Source: a virus. From it: a stretch of DNA of 45,340 bases. The position numbers were made by a program, and so were the translations under genes. Below the pieces are notes generated by a model. The model ran no database searches and had not been told where the DNA came from. It saw nothing but the letters and a program-made list of their open reading frames with translations. The stretch spans positions 1 to 45,340 of the IMG/VR virus record IMGVR_UViG_3300027985_001260; one strand, 5' to 3'. Of this stretch, positions 32,206 to 40,609 are shown piece by piece (within the stretch, counting starts at the first letter, position 1; the number at the start of each line of letters is the position of its first letter).

Positions 32206-33284
32206 GCTGGGCATACTACAACGAAAATGATCCGCACGCTGCCGCGTGGCTTAACGAGCTACAGCGCCAGGGGAATATTGCCCCTGGCGTGGTGGACAAT
32301 AGGAGCATTAAGGATGTCGTGCCGTCAGACTTGGCTGAGTTTACCCAATGTCACTTTTTCGCAGGAATCGGCGTCTGGTCATTCGCCTTGCGTCTCGCAG
32401 GTTGGCCGGATGATTGGCCATGTTGGACAGGTTCATGCCCCTGCCAACCGTTTTCAGTCGCTGGAAAAGGGCTTGGAAAATCAGACGAACGGCATCTATG
32501 GCCCGTCTTCTCCAGTCTTATCGCGGAGTGTCGCCCTACAACAGTTCTTGGAGAACAGGTTGCGTCGAAAGCTGGAAGGGATTGGTTCAGCTCTTTACGC
32601 ATTGACCTGGAAAAGTTGGGATATGCAGTCGGGGCCGCCGATTTGTGCGCTGCGGGCGTCGGTGCGCCGCATGTCCGGCAACGATTGTATTGGGTGGCCG
32701 ACTCCGGCAGCGCAGGAATTCGAGATCAAAGACGTGGGCAGGATGCTGGAGCGGCGGGAGGAAGTGCGGGCCAAGGGATACAATGGGAACGGTTTCGGGA
32801 TGTCGCTCGGCATGCAGGCCGTAGCCGTCTGCTCCGGTTGGCCGACACCCCAGGCGAGGGACACGAAGGGTGCTCCCCTGCATGGGCCGCACGACAGGGG
32901 GTCGAAGGTTCCTCCATTGAACGAGGTTTGCAGATTGGCGGGATGGCCGACGCCGAATGCTCAATTTGTGGAATCGAAGCCGCGCCCGCCGATAATGCGA
33001 GGAAGGAAGCCAACGGACCCGCAGATAGGGCTTGCCGACGTGGCGGAACATCTATCTTCTCCCGTGCGACTAACGGCCACTGGCGAGATGCTGACTGGCT
33101 CTTTTGCCGGGATGGAAAGTGGCGGGCAGTTGAACCCGGCGCATTCCCGCTGGCTAATGGGGCTCCCGCCAGAGTGGGACGTTTGCGGGGCTATGGCAAT
33201 GCAATCGTTGCCCAGCAGGCGCAAGCGTTCATAGAAGTGTACATGGAATTTTTGAAATTAGGTCGTGGGGGCTCCGCGTGCTAG
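32202..33284 (+). CDS. Phage DNA (cytosine-5) methyltransferase
   Basis: A 360-aa protein from the ATG at 32202 (4-bp overlap with the previous gene). Motif I is CHFFAGIGVWSFALRLAGW, motif IV the catalytic GSCPCQPFSVAGKG, motif VI GEQVA, motif VIII HVRQRLYWVA, and motif IX/X GRLRGYGNAIVAQQAQAFI. The target recognition part is full of LADT-like repeats. It probably protects phage DNA from restriction. A 335-codon second frame is open inside it (32227-33234). Its end overlaps the convergent integrase by 4 bp. Confidence 0.85.
   Translation: MSWAYYNENDPHAAAWLNELQRQGNIAPGVVDNRSIKDVVPSDLAEFTQCHFFAGIGVWSFALRLAGWPDDWPCWTGSCPCQPFSVAGKGLGKSDERHLWPVFSSLIAECRPTTVLGEQVASKAGRDWFSSLRIDLEKLGYAVGAADLCAAGVGAPHVRQRLYWVADSGSAGIRDQRRGQDAGAAGGSAGQGIQWERFRDVARHAGRSRLLRLADTPGEGHEGCSPAWAARQGVEGSSIERGLQIGGMADAECSICGIEAAPADNARKEANGPADRACRRGGTSIFSRATNGHWRDADWLFCRDGKWRAVEPGAFPLANGAPARVGRLRGYGNAIVAQQAQAFIEVYMEFLKLGRGGSAC
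32227..33234 (+). CDS. Overlapping out-of-frame ORF inside the methyltransferase gene
   Basis: A 335-codon open frame, offset by one base from the methyltransferase. It contains SALYALTWKSW, ICALRASVRRMSGNDC, three GWPTP repeats, and a C-terminal LTGSFAGMESGGQLNPAHSR plus WLMGLPPEWD. From memory, very similar proteins are widespread in phage annotations, so this may be real dual coding. Arithmetically, the DNA for LADT in one frame gives WPTP in the other. No good ribosome site precedes the ATG, so it could also be a conserved shadow. Function unknown. Confidence 0.4.
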   Translation: MIRTLPRGLTSYSARGILPLAWWTIGALRMSCRQTWLSLPNVTFSQESASGHSPCVSQVGRMIGHVGQVHAPANRFQSLEKGLENQTNGIYGPSSPVLSRSVALQQFLENRLRRKLEGIGSALYALTWKSWDMQSGPPICALRASVRRMSGNDCIGWPTPAAQEFEIKDVGRMLERREEVRAKGYNGNGFGMSLGMQAVAVCSGWPTPQARDTKGAPLHGPHDRGSKVPPLNEVCRLAGWPTPNAQFVESKPRPPIMRGRKPTDPQIGLADVAEHLSSPVRLTATGEMLTGSFAGMESGGQLNPAHSRWLMGLPPEWDVCGAMAMQSLPSRRKRS

Positions 33285-34525
33285 TCGCACAACCCTTCCG
33301 CCGCCGCCTGGAGGTCATCCGGCCGGAGCTTGGCGTAACGCATGGTTTGCGTGATGTCTTCGTGCCGCATCATTTCCTTGATCCGGTAGATATCCACGCC
33401 AGCCAGGGCAAGCCAGGTGCCGAACGTGTGCCGCCATGTGTGGAACTTGTAGCGCATGCGCCTGTCCGTCACGCCCGCGTTGAATCCCATGTGCTCCATG
33501 AGGTCCGCGAAGCGGTGGGACAGGCCGCGCATGCGCGCGCCGTCACGCTGGGGCTTGAAGACCAGGCCGGGGCCGGTGGCCTTGCGGCGGCGCTTCAAGA
33601 CCTCGCGGGCAACGCGATTGAGCTTGACGACCTCCTCCTTTCCGCTCTTGCTATGCTCGGGCAGCACGTAGGCAACCTTTTTGCGGAGGTCCACCGCCGC
33701 GAAGTCCAGGGAAAGCAGCTCGGACTTGCGCAAGCCCGTATGCAGCGCCAAGGCGCATGCGTCGTGGAAAGCCAGGTCCGCGCGCGGCCGATCTGGCGGC
33801 CAGGTCTTGGCGGCTTCAAGGACCCGCGCCGCCTCTTCGCGCGTGAAATAGACGAAGGATGCGTTATTCGGCTTCGGCAAGCGGAGGCCCTTGACCGGGT
33901 TCACCCCGGAGAAGAGCGGGGCCGCATCGTGCTCGGACGTGGGGCGGCTGGCCGCCCAATTGTACAGGCGGCGGAGCGTCACAAGGACGTTGCGCACCGT
34001 GGCGGCCGCAAGCGGCCCGCCGCCCGTGCCGCCGCTGCTGGCCAGCCAGTCCCGGAAGCTCTCCACCGCCGGGCCGTTCACGGCCGCGAACGTCTTGCCG
34101 CCCATGAAGCGGCAGACCTGGTTCGTCAGGTAGAGTTCGTCCGTTCGCCAGGAGGACTTCGCGCCCTTCGCCCATGCGATGTATCGGCCGCACGCCTCGG
34201 CAACGGTCATGGCGCGGGCGGCGGCGCGCTCCGCTTCCAGGGCGCGGGCCTCGGACTGCCTGGCCGCATCCTCCCGCGCCTCCCGCAGACTTTGCGGGCC
34301 GCGCCCGGTGCGGCGGGCTTCCTTGATCCTGGCCAGCTCCCCGGCCGCCTTCTCCAGGGTCACGCCCTCGGATGCCCAGCCTATGCCCTCCTCCGCGCGC
34401 TTCCCGTCGCCCACGGAATAGCGTATCGCGTAGTAACGGTCCGGCTGCTTACGCGGCCCATGCGTCCGCGTGGCGTGCTCCCGGTATCTGACGCCGGGGT
34501 GCCTGGTCTGCTTCCAAGTGGCCAT
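33281..34525 (-). CDS. int: Phage tyrosine integrase
   Basis: A 414-aa site-specific recombinase from MATWKQTRHPG (GGGGGA ribosome site; the longer frame from 34591 is rejected). An N-terminal arm-binding segment and a SAM-like core-binding domain (about 95-190) precede the catalytic domain with Arg in HTGLRKSELL, HTWRH with His and Arg, a second His in MMRHEDITQ, and the nucleophile Tyr in MRYAKL. It should integrate the phage at the tRNA-Leu core at 34680-34734, 155 bp upstream of its start. Confidence 0.92.
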   Translation of the reverse strand: MATWKQTRHPGVRYREHATRTHGPRKQPDRYYAIRYSVGDGKRAEEGIGWASEGVTLEKAAGELARIKEARRTGRGPQSLREAREDAARQSEARALEAERAAARAMTVAEACGRYIAWAKGAKSSWRTDELYLTNQVCRFMGGKTFAAVNGPAVESFRDWLASSGGTGGGPLAAATVRNVLVTLRRLYNWAASRPTSEHDAAPLFSGVNPVKGLRLPKPNNASFVYFTREEAARVLEAAKTWPPDRPRADLAFHDACALALHTGLRKSELLSLDFAAVDLRKKVAYVLPEHSKSGKEEVVKLNRVAREVLKRRRKATGPGLVFKPQRDGARMRGLSHRFADLMEHMGFNAGVTDRRMRYKFHTWRHTFGTWLALAGVDIYRIKEMMRHEDITQTMRYAKLRPDDLQAAAEGLCD

Positions 34526-34590
34526 GCGCCGTCCCCCTTCCCCCTCGATTTGTCCCCCTCCTGTCCCCGTCCTGACGGGACGAAAGGTCA

Positions 34591-34735
34591 TGCAAGGTCA
34601 AACATGATGCACCGCGAAAGTCAAGCCCGGCAAGGCTTCGTCACGAAAGGTCACGCCATGTCAAACTGCCCCAAATATATTCAGGGTCTAGTGGTCGCAA
34701 GGCCGTGGGAGTTCGAGTCTCCCCTTCGGCACCAC
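34591..34735. repeat. Phage attachment sequence, right copy (attR)
   Basis: Identical to 1-145. The phage arm (34591-34679) contains CAAGGTCA (34593), GAAAGTCA (34615) and AAAGGTCA (34646), with a further AAAGGTCA just outside at 34583; these are likely integrase arm sites. The tRNA-Leu core is 34680-34734. After 34735 the sequence becomes island/host DNA with its own terminator. Confidence 0.9.
34680..34734 (+). tRNA. tRNA-Leu(CAG) 3' fragment, right copy
   Basis: Same 55 nt as 90-144: anticodon CAG, variable arm, T arm, acceptor 3' strand and CCA. This is the displaced host 3' end expected at attR; the 5' half is not in the window. Confidence 0.7.
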
Positions 34736-34738
34736 TTA

Positions 34739-34775
34739 GGGCTCCAGCTAACAAGCTGGAGCCCTTTATCTTTTT
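34739..34775 (+). terminator. Terminator of the original tRNA-Leu gene
   Basis: GGGCTCCAGCT (34739-34749), loop AACA, AGCTGGAGCCC (34754-34764), then TTTATCTTTTT. A perfect 11-bp stem with a U-rich tail directly after the tRNA CCA end. Confidence 0.9.
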
Positions 34776-34827
34776 CAGGCGTCCAATAGCCGCCAAGGGT
34801 TCCCGGACAGCACGAAAATCGCTCGCA

Positions 34828-34863
34828 GGGTCAAACACTGGGTCAAAGACTGGGTCAAACCTT
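34828..34863. repeat. Three 12-bp direct repeats upstream of the island integrase
   Basis: GGGTCAAACACT, GGGTCAAAGACT and GGGTCAAACCTT lie in perfect 12-bp register, 24 bp before the integrase ATG and about 90 bp after the tRNA end. They are probably arm-type or excisionase sites of the island. Confidence 0.55.
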
Positions 34864-34886
34864 CTTCGAACCCACATGGATGAACC

Positions 34887-36635
34887 ATGCGAAACGCTGT
34901 CGGAACAAGTCATCTTCTCCTCAAAGGCAGAACCTACTACTTCCGCTACGCCGTGCCACGCGAGCACCGCCAGCTACTCGGCTGCAGCGAGTTGCGGCGC
35001 AGCCTTGGCACAGGCTATGCTGCCGAGGCGCGACTACGGGCAAAACGACTCGCCCTCGCCGCGCACGGCATCTTTCGCATGCTCGGACGCATGGCCAGGG
35101 AGGGACGCTTCGTGGAAGAGGATTTGAAAGACGTCAGGGAGTTCGTCGACACGATCTTCCGGGAGGCGCTCGAAGAGAACGAGATGCAGCGCTTCTCGGA
35201 GTACGTGAAGGACTACCCCAAGGAGCTGGACTACCTGCCTGGGGACACCGAAAAGCGCATCGCCTATTTCAAGGGGATATTAGCCAGGCGGGACTATACC
35301 CGGCTTGAGGACGTGGCCCGGATCTTCTGCGAGGAGGACGTGGGGGTCGACTTCCCAGAGGACCCGGTTAAGCGAAGGATGCTCGCGCACGAGATCGCCA
35401 AGCACTTCATCGACTACTACACGATCTGCATGCATCGCAGCCAAGGCGACTTCAACTACGAGAAGACCATATACCCGCCGCTGCCCGACGGGTCCCTGAG
35501 TTCACCGCCTGTGACACTCGTCGTGCCTGCCGCGCCCGCCCCCAAATCCACCCCCCTGCTCTCGTCGGTCATCGCCGAGTATGGCGACCTGCAGGTGGCG
35601 GCCGGGGCCTGGACCGAGCGCTCCCGCTTCGACATCCAGTCCACCTTGTCCAATCTGATCGACATCCTGGGCGAAGTGCCCGTTGGCAGCATCGACTATG
35701 AAGCCATACGCAACTTCAAGAGCACGCTGCTCAGGCTGCCTCCTAACCGGAAGAAGGCCAAAGCATTCCGCGACAAGAGCGTGGCTGATATCCTGGCGAT
35801 GAAGCCGACCGCATGCATCTCGAAGACGACCTTTAACAACATCATGACCAACGTCTCGAGCTTTTTCGCGTGGTGCAAGGCGCACGGCTACACGGCCGAG
35901 AACTACGCCGAGGGGATGAAGGTCAAGCAGAAGCACGCGCGGCCGGATTCCGCCAGGGATGTCTACACGCCGGAAGGATTGGCGCTTCTATTCGGCGCCA
36001 AGGGCTACACGGAAGACGGATTCAAGCACGCATACATGTTCTGGATTCCTCTGCTCTGCGCCTTCACCGGGGCGCGGTTGGAGGAGCTCTGCCAGCTCTA
36101 TGTCGCCGACGTGCGGGAAGCGGACGGGGTGTGGGTGCTGGACATCAACGAGAATCCCGATGCCGTCGGGAACAGGGACAAGCACGTCAAGAATGGCAGC
36201 TCCATCCGGCTCGTTCCCATCCACCCAGTGCTGCGGGACCTCGGCTTCCTCGACTACCACGCGTCCGTGGCTGCCGCCGGGAACGAGCGCCTGTTCCCTG
36301 AGTTGAAGAAGGTTCGGGAGCGCTACAGCCACGATGCCAGCAAGTGGTTCGGTCGCTTCCGAAAGAGCGTCGGCCTGACCTCGGACAAGCTGGACCTGCA
36401 TGCCTTCCGGCATACAGTCATCAATCTGTTCAAGCAGCAGCGCATCCCCAAGGAAGACTATTCCGAAGTGACGGGCCACGCCAAAACGAGCACTGCCGAC
36501 CGCGTCTATGCCAAAGCCTATCCCCAGGATGTGCTACTCCGGGATGTTGTTGAAAAGATAGATTACGGCTTGGACCTCTCGCACCTCAAAGGGTCCAAGT
36601 TCGGAACAGGCGCTGGCAAGAAACGAAAGGGCTGA
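34887..36635 (+). CDS. Island tyrosine integrase (DUF6538 N-terminus)
   Basis: A 582-aa recombinase. The first 60 residues (HLLLKGRTYYFRYAVPREHR, RRSLGTGYAAEARLRA) are the DUF6538-type arm domain. A helical core-binding region (about 225-340) precedes the catalytic domain with Arg in TGARLEELC, HAFRHTV, GHAK and Tyr in RVYAKAY. It reads away from the tRNA, the normal arrangement for a tRNA-integrated island, and differs from the prophage integrase. It probably mobilised the region at 34736-45340 and beyond. Confidence 0.9.
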   Translation: MRNAVGTSHLLLKGRTYYFRYAVPREHRQLLGCSELRRSLGTGYAAEARLRAKRLALAAHGIFRMLGRMAREGRFVEEDLKDVREFVDTIFREALEENEMQRFSEYVKDYPKELDYLPGDTEKRIAYFKGILARRDYTRLEDVARIFCEEDVGVDFPEDPVKRRMLAHEIAKHFIDYYTICMHRSQGDFNYEKTIYPPLPDGSLSSPPVTLVVPAAPAPKSTPLLSSVIAEYGDLQVAAGAWTERSRFDIQSTLSNLIDILGEVPVGSIDYEAIRNFKSTLLRLPPNRKKAKAFRDKSVADILAMKPTACISKTTFNNIMTNVSSFFAWCKAHGYTAENYAEGMKVKQKHARPDSARDVYTPEGLALLFGAKGYTEDGFKHAYMFWIPLLCAFTGARLEELCQLYVADVREADGVWVLDINENPDAVGNRDKHVKNGSSIRLVPIHPVLRDLGFLDYHASVAAAGNERLFPELKKVRERYSHDASKWFGRFRKSVGLTSDKLDLHAFRHTVINLFKQQRIPKEDYSEVTGHAKTSTADRVYAKAYPQDVLLRDVVEKIDYGLDLSHLKGSKFGTGAGKKRKG

Positions 36636-36648
36636 AAGATTCCCCACG

Positions 36649-36773
36649 TGCTCGGCAAACGAAGCGCAGCGAAGAGCCGAGCACTAGCCTGGGGGTGAAT
36701 GCCGCCTCGGGCGGCAGAGGGGGATGGCAATGAATCCCCCCTCTCTGGAGGAGGCGCGGGCAAAGCCCGCCTC
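36649..36773. repeat. Run of four strong hairpins after the island integrase
   Basis: In order: GTGCTCGGC...GCCGAGCAC (36649-36685), GCCGCC-TCG-GGCGGC (36702-36716), GAGGGGAT...ATCCCCCCTC (36718-36743), GAGGCGCGGGC...GCCCGCCTC (36751-36773). None has a convincing U run. They may be stacked terminators, recombination or origin structures, or part of an RNA. No protein gene is supported in 36636-37140. Confidence 0.5.
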
Positions 36774-36816
36774 TACCATCTAGACCGCGCGCCTTGGCCG
36801 TCGCCTACTGCAGGCT

Positions 36817-36897
36817 GACAGGGGACGGGCGTGGGCATCAAGGCTGAACCCTTCGGGGCGGCTGCGCCGCGCCTTGACGCCCACGCCCACCCCTGTC
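36817..36897. repeat. T-shaped inverted repeat (81 bp)
   Basis: The left arm 36817-36844 pairs with the right arm 36871-36897, with two mismatches and one extra base. The 26-base apex holds two further hairpins, CCC-TTCG-GGG (36849-36858) and CGGC-TGC-GCCG (36859-36869). The folded form is a long stem with two side arms, like a viral T-shaped terminal hairpin. Confidence 0.65.
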
Positions 36898-37140
36898 GTC
36901 CGATGGTGTGGGCGACGGGCGGGGATGCCTTCGGCGAGGGCTCGAGGCAGGGAGGAGGGGAGCGGCTTCGTTTATATCCGGTTCACCAGTCAGCTGGTCA
37001 TCAGTGGCGCAGATCCCAAAGAGCGCCTCCGGGCTGACGTACTTCCGAGTTACCTGTGCGTCTTTCAAAGAGCCCTGTCGAAATGTGGGCTATCCTAAAT
37101 GCGTGTGCTCAGATCAGAGTCAAGGATACAACTGAATTGG

Positions 37141-40100
37141 CTAGAGTTCATCACCATTGCGCACTGGGTTCTTCTGATAAGGAAGTTTCCGCCCAAAAAA
37201 AGACTCCGCAAAGTGTTTTGCGTTTAGGTCATCATTTTGCATTGGATCGTCTTTAATGAACAGATAAGCCCTTTCTGATCCTGTTTTTTCCGAAACATCA
37301 ATTTCGTAGTTCCACTTTGGGCTATATAGAAAGTCAGCGGCTTTACGGCATGTCAGATTGTCTATCTCCATAAACTTAAATGATCCATCCTTTAATTGAG
37401 TATGGCTCAAGAAAAGATGGTTGGTTATGTCGTAAACTGTGGTCAGATCTCCTGCGATCATGAGAGTTTCTTTGGCATCGTCCTTTTTAACGCGGTTTAG
37501 GGCCTTTCCCAGTTTCTGTACTAGGTCGATGTGGAATCCCTTGAGTTCGGCGCCAAATTCGCTAACTATAGCAGCGTCCGGATGTAACGCATCCAAAAGC
37601 ATCAATGTCCCTAGCAAGCCAAGATGATTGGGATAAAATCGGCGGCCGACTTCGCCCGGCGATGGGATGTTTCCCTTGCCGAACTCCTGCTCTTTGATCG
37701 ATCCAATATGTGCGACAACTAGGTGGGGGCAATTTCGGAATTCCTCGGGATACCGCTCGAACAGGGCATTGTCTGGGGTCACATCGAGCATGGGGGCTTT
37801 TTCATCTGTTTCATTTTGGTCGTAGTACATGTCCTTTCCGTCTGGACTCCGCTTTCGAGGGTAGAATCCCGAATCACCCGTAAAAATGACCTTTCGTTTC
37901 CCTTTTGCCGTGTCGAACTCGAATCCCAGGCCAACAGCGGAGTCACGCGTAATCACATCGTCATGGAAAGCGGTTAGAACGGTGAGCGTAGTTTTTTCAT
38001 TGATTTTGATGCGCTGATTAGTGGAGGGGGACAGGGTCACCACCTCGCCATACAATGGATCACGCAAGTCCAACAGGCCAGAAAATTTTCTCTGTACGCC
38101 GAGGCTTAGGTATAGGTTGATACACTTCTGTCGTAATTTTGTATTGTTCCTGCGCCTGTGCAAAAGCATCAAAATAGATTCTAGCTCTGCAGTGTGGTCA
38201 TCATGGGCGTGTGTGACGACGATGTGGTCGATGCCGTTTAGCCTCCCGCCAGCTCGATGAAAATTCGATATAAAGTCATATCCAGGGTCAATGACAATGC
38301 CTTGCCCTGCATGCCTGATGTAGTATCCTCCGCCTCTATCTGATTCCTCCGCTGATGGAATTGTTGGTGTGTATGAATTCCATTCTCGCAATACAAGCAA
38401 AAATGAAAATTCGTCAGAAAAACAAGACTCATCTGTGATAAAGCGATCGGTCTTTGATCGTGATAACTCAATTGTGTCGAAGTATGTTTTTTGTGTCTCG
38501 TGATCAATCTCCTCTAGGACGTGAGACAGAATCATTTCGAGGTAAGCATCTGGAGTGTCAATGGTAATTTCCAGATCATGATTCATCCGTTCTTGGCTCT
38601 GAACCGCATCTGTGCGCGATATTTCAGATGCAAAATGGCGTGAAACAGAAGTATAAAGGGATGCCAGATCTTTCTTTATATTCTCTTCGAGCCGAAGCTG
38701 GTTTTGAATTGAACTGAAAAGCAGGCTTGCTTTCTCTACGGTGCCCATTTGCAGCAAATTCAGGCTCTTTCTTAGCTTCGCCTCAAAGTACCATTTTCGT
38801 AGTGATAGACTCTGAGATCCTGTGAATTTCTTCTCAACACGATCGTAAACCCGGATTGCTTCCTTCGGCTTGCCCTGCTTCGCGAGTAACCATCCCTTGT
38901 ACACCAGCGCCCTGGCGACTGTTTCTCGAATGCCGCGCTCCGTGGCTGCTCCGAAACGGCGCTCTATGTCATCGTATGTCCGGAGTTGTTCCTCCGGTTT
39001 GCCTAGCTTCCCGAGAGTTACGGCCTTGTTTACCAGCGCCCTGGCGACCTGCTCTTGAATGCTGGGCTCCGTGTCTTCTCCGAAACGTCGCTCGATTTCG
39101 TCGTAGGATTGGAGTTTCTCCTCCACTTTTCCCTGCTGTCCGAAGGCTAAGCCCTTGTACAACAACGCCCTGGCGACCTGCACTTTAATGTTAGGTTCCG
39201 TGTCTTCTCCGAAACGTCGCTCGACTTCATCGTAGGTCCGGAGCTCTTCCTCCGGTTTGCCTAGCTTCCCGAGGATTACGCCCTTGTTTACCAACGCTCT
39301 GGCAACCTGCCCTCGAATGCCGGGCTCCGTGTCTTCCCCGAAACGTCGCCCGATGTCATCGTAGGCCCGGATTGCCTCCTCCGGCTTGCTCTGCTCCGCG
39401 AGTGTCCATCCCTTGTTCACCAGCGCCCTGGCAACCTGCCCTCGAATGTCGGGCTCCGTGTCTTCTCCGAAACGGCGTTCAATGTCATCGTAGACTCGGA
39501 GCTCTTCCTCCCGCTTGCCCAGCTTCCCGAGGGCTAAACCCTTGTTCGCCAACGCCCTGGCGGCTGGCTCTCGAATGCCAAGCTCCGTGTCTTCTCCGAA
39601 ACGTCGCTCGATGTCATCGTAGACCCGAAGTGCCTTCTCCGGCTTGCCCTGCTGGGCGAGTATCCATCCCTTGTTCACTAGCGCCCTGGCAACCTGCCCT
39701 CGAATGCCGGGCATCGTGGCAGCTCCGAAACGGCGGACGATGTCATTGTGGATTCGGAGTCCTGCCTTCAGCTTGCCCAGCCTTCCGAAGGTTATGCCCT
39801 TGTTCACCAGCGCCTTGGCGACCTGCTCTTGAATGCCGGGCTCCGTGTCTTCTCCGAAACGTCGCTCGATGTCATCGTAGACCCGGAGTTCTTCCTCCGG
39901 CTTGCCTAGCTTTCCGATGGTTACACCCTTGTACACCAGTGCTCTGGCAACCTGCCCAGCAAAGAAAGACTTCCGGGACGCTTCGAACCGATCCAGAAGT
40001 CCATCTGCTGTTTCGAAAGCCTCCTCCCATCGTTTTTGTCTGGCGAGTGCATATACCTTCTCGTTCAAGGCCATGACCTCGAACCAATCTGGAAAGACCT

Positions 40101-40422
40101 GTCCCTTGAATCCCTTGATCAGAGTAAGGTTAAGCACATCGAGAGCTTTCCCGAAGTTGTAGGCATCTCTGTTCAGGATGCACGCAAGCATCAGTGACGC
40201 AGCATGATCTGCTGACTTTGTGCCCAAAACATCTTCGAGAATGCTGACGGCTTGCGCCGTCTTTCCCTCGAGGGTCAGCAGCCGAGCATCAAGGATTGAC
40301 GCCCATTCTCCCTGTCCTGATACCTGCTCGCGCAACGCTTTGAAGCCAATATGGACCTCTGGATCGTCCCAATTTCCAGACAGAAGAAGCAGAAATTCTT
40401 TGATAATTTTTTTGCTAGGCAT
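37141..40422 (-). CDS. TPR-repeat / metallo-beta-lactamase fusion protein
   Basis: A 1093-aa protein from the ATG at 40422 (a TTG at 40434 is possible). Residues 1-150 are helical. Residues about 152-532 are nine TPR-like units of 43 residues (consensus VARALVNKGxxLGKLGKPEE, then YDDIERRFGEDTEPxI). A helical linker follows. A metallo-beta-lactamase domain spans about 690-1000, with HAHDDH at 738-743, a late His in VVAHIGS and Asp in FTGDSGF, so the metal ligands look complete. The fold suggests a nuclease or hydrolase controlled by a repeat sensor. There is no signal peptide. It lies alone on the minus strand of the island. Metallo-beta-lactamase proteins occur in AVAST type I defence, but this ATPase-free fusion is not one I know. 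Confidence 0.85.
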   Translation of the reverse strand: MPSKKIIKEFLLLLSGNWDDPEVHIGFKALREQVSGQGEWASILDARLLTLEGKTAQAVSILEDVLGTKSADHAASLMLACILNRDAYNFGKALDVLNLTLIKGFKGQVFPDWFEVMALNEKVYALARQKRWEEAFETADGLLDRFEASRKSFFAGQVARALVYKGVTIGKLGKPEEELRVYDDIERRFGEDTEPGIQEQVAKALVNKGITFGRLGKLKAGLRIHNDIVRRFGAATMPGIRGQVARALVNKGWILAQQGKPEKALRVYDDIERRFGEDTELGIREPAARALANKGLALGKLGKREEELRVYDDIERRFGEDTEPDIRGQVARALVNKGWTLAEQSKPEEAIRAYDDIGRRFGEDTEPGIRGQVARALVNKGVILGKLGKPEEELRTYDEVERRFGEDTEPNIKVQVARALLYKGLAFGQQGKVEEKLQSYDEIERRFGEDTEPSIQEQVARALVNKAVTLGKLGKPEEQLRTYDDIERRFGAATERGIRETVARALVYKGWLLAKQGKPKEAIRVYDRVEKKFTGSQSLSLRKWYFEAKLRKSLNLLQMGTVEKASLLFSSIQNQLRLEENIKKDLASLYTSVSRHFASEISRTDAVQSQERMNHDLEITIDTPDAYLEMILSHVLEEIDHETQKTYFDTIELSRSKTDRFITDESCFSDEFSFLLVLREWNSYTPTIPSAEESDRGGGYYIRHAGQGIVIDPGYDFISNFHRAGGRLNGIDHIVVTHAHDDHTAELESILMLLHRRRNNTKLRQKCINLYLSLGVQRKFSGLLDLRDPLYGEVVTLSPSTNQRIKINEKTTLTVLTAFHDDVITRDSAVGLGFEFDTAKGKRKVIFTGDSGFYPRKRSPDGKDMYYDQNETDEKAPMLDVTPDNALFERYPEEFRNCPHLVVAHIGSIKEQEFGKGNIPSPGEVGRRFYPNHLGLLGTLMLLDALHPDAAIVSEFGAELKGFHIDLVQKLGKALNRVKKDDAKETLMIAGDLTTVYDITNHLFLSHTQLKDGSFKFMEIDNLTCRKAADFLYSPKWNYEIDVSEKTGSERAYLFIKDDPMQNDDLNAKHFAESFFGRKLPYQKNPVRNGDEL
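38827..39969 (-). repeat. Nine 129-bp coding repeats (TPR-like units)
   Basis: The units are 129 bp (43 codons) in strict register, e.g. the shared string GTGTCTTCTCCGAAACG (plus strand) at 39071, 39200, 39458 and later, with a variant at 39329. Nucleotide identity between units is high, which suggests recent duplication and easy gain or loss of units. The first unit lacks its first six residues. Confidence 0.8.
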
Positions 40423-40609
40423 TGGTTTGTCCAAATTTTGGTTTTAAACAAGGGGGGATAAAAGGACGCCCACCGTCACTGAACAAAATGGAGGTCAAAA
40501 TAAGTGTAATCCCGCTGTTGCCTATGTCGCCCGACGGGTGGGCAGTAGGGCAGGAGTATCCTTCCTCTAACTAGCCCAGTTGAAATATGAACTATCCGAC
40601 ATCTATGCG

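Noticed and set aside
30655-32214. 519-codon minus-strand open frame opposite the small early genes
   Set aside because: The plus-strand genes have consistent ATGA overlaps and ribosome sites; the minus frame has no start signal or domain.
36649-36897. CRISPR array or repeat-spacer structure
   Set aside because: The hairpins differ from each other in sequence and length; there is no repeated unit with regular spacers anywhere in the window.
36838-37068. 76-codon minus-strand frame across the T-shaped repeat
   Set aside because: Its second half is low complexity and crosses the inverted repeat; only the first 40 codons look protein-like, too little to call a gene.
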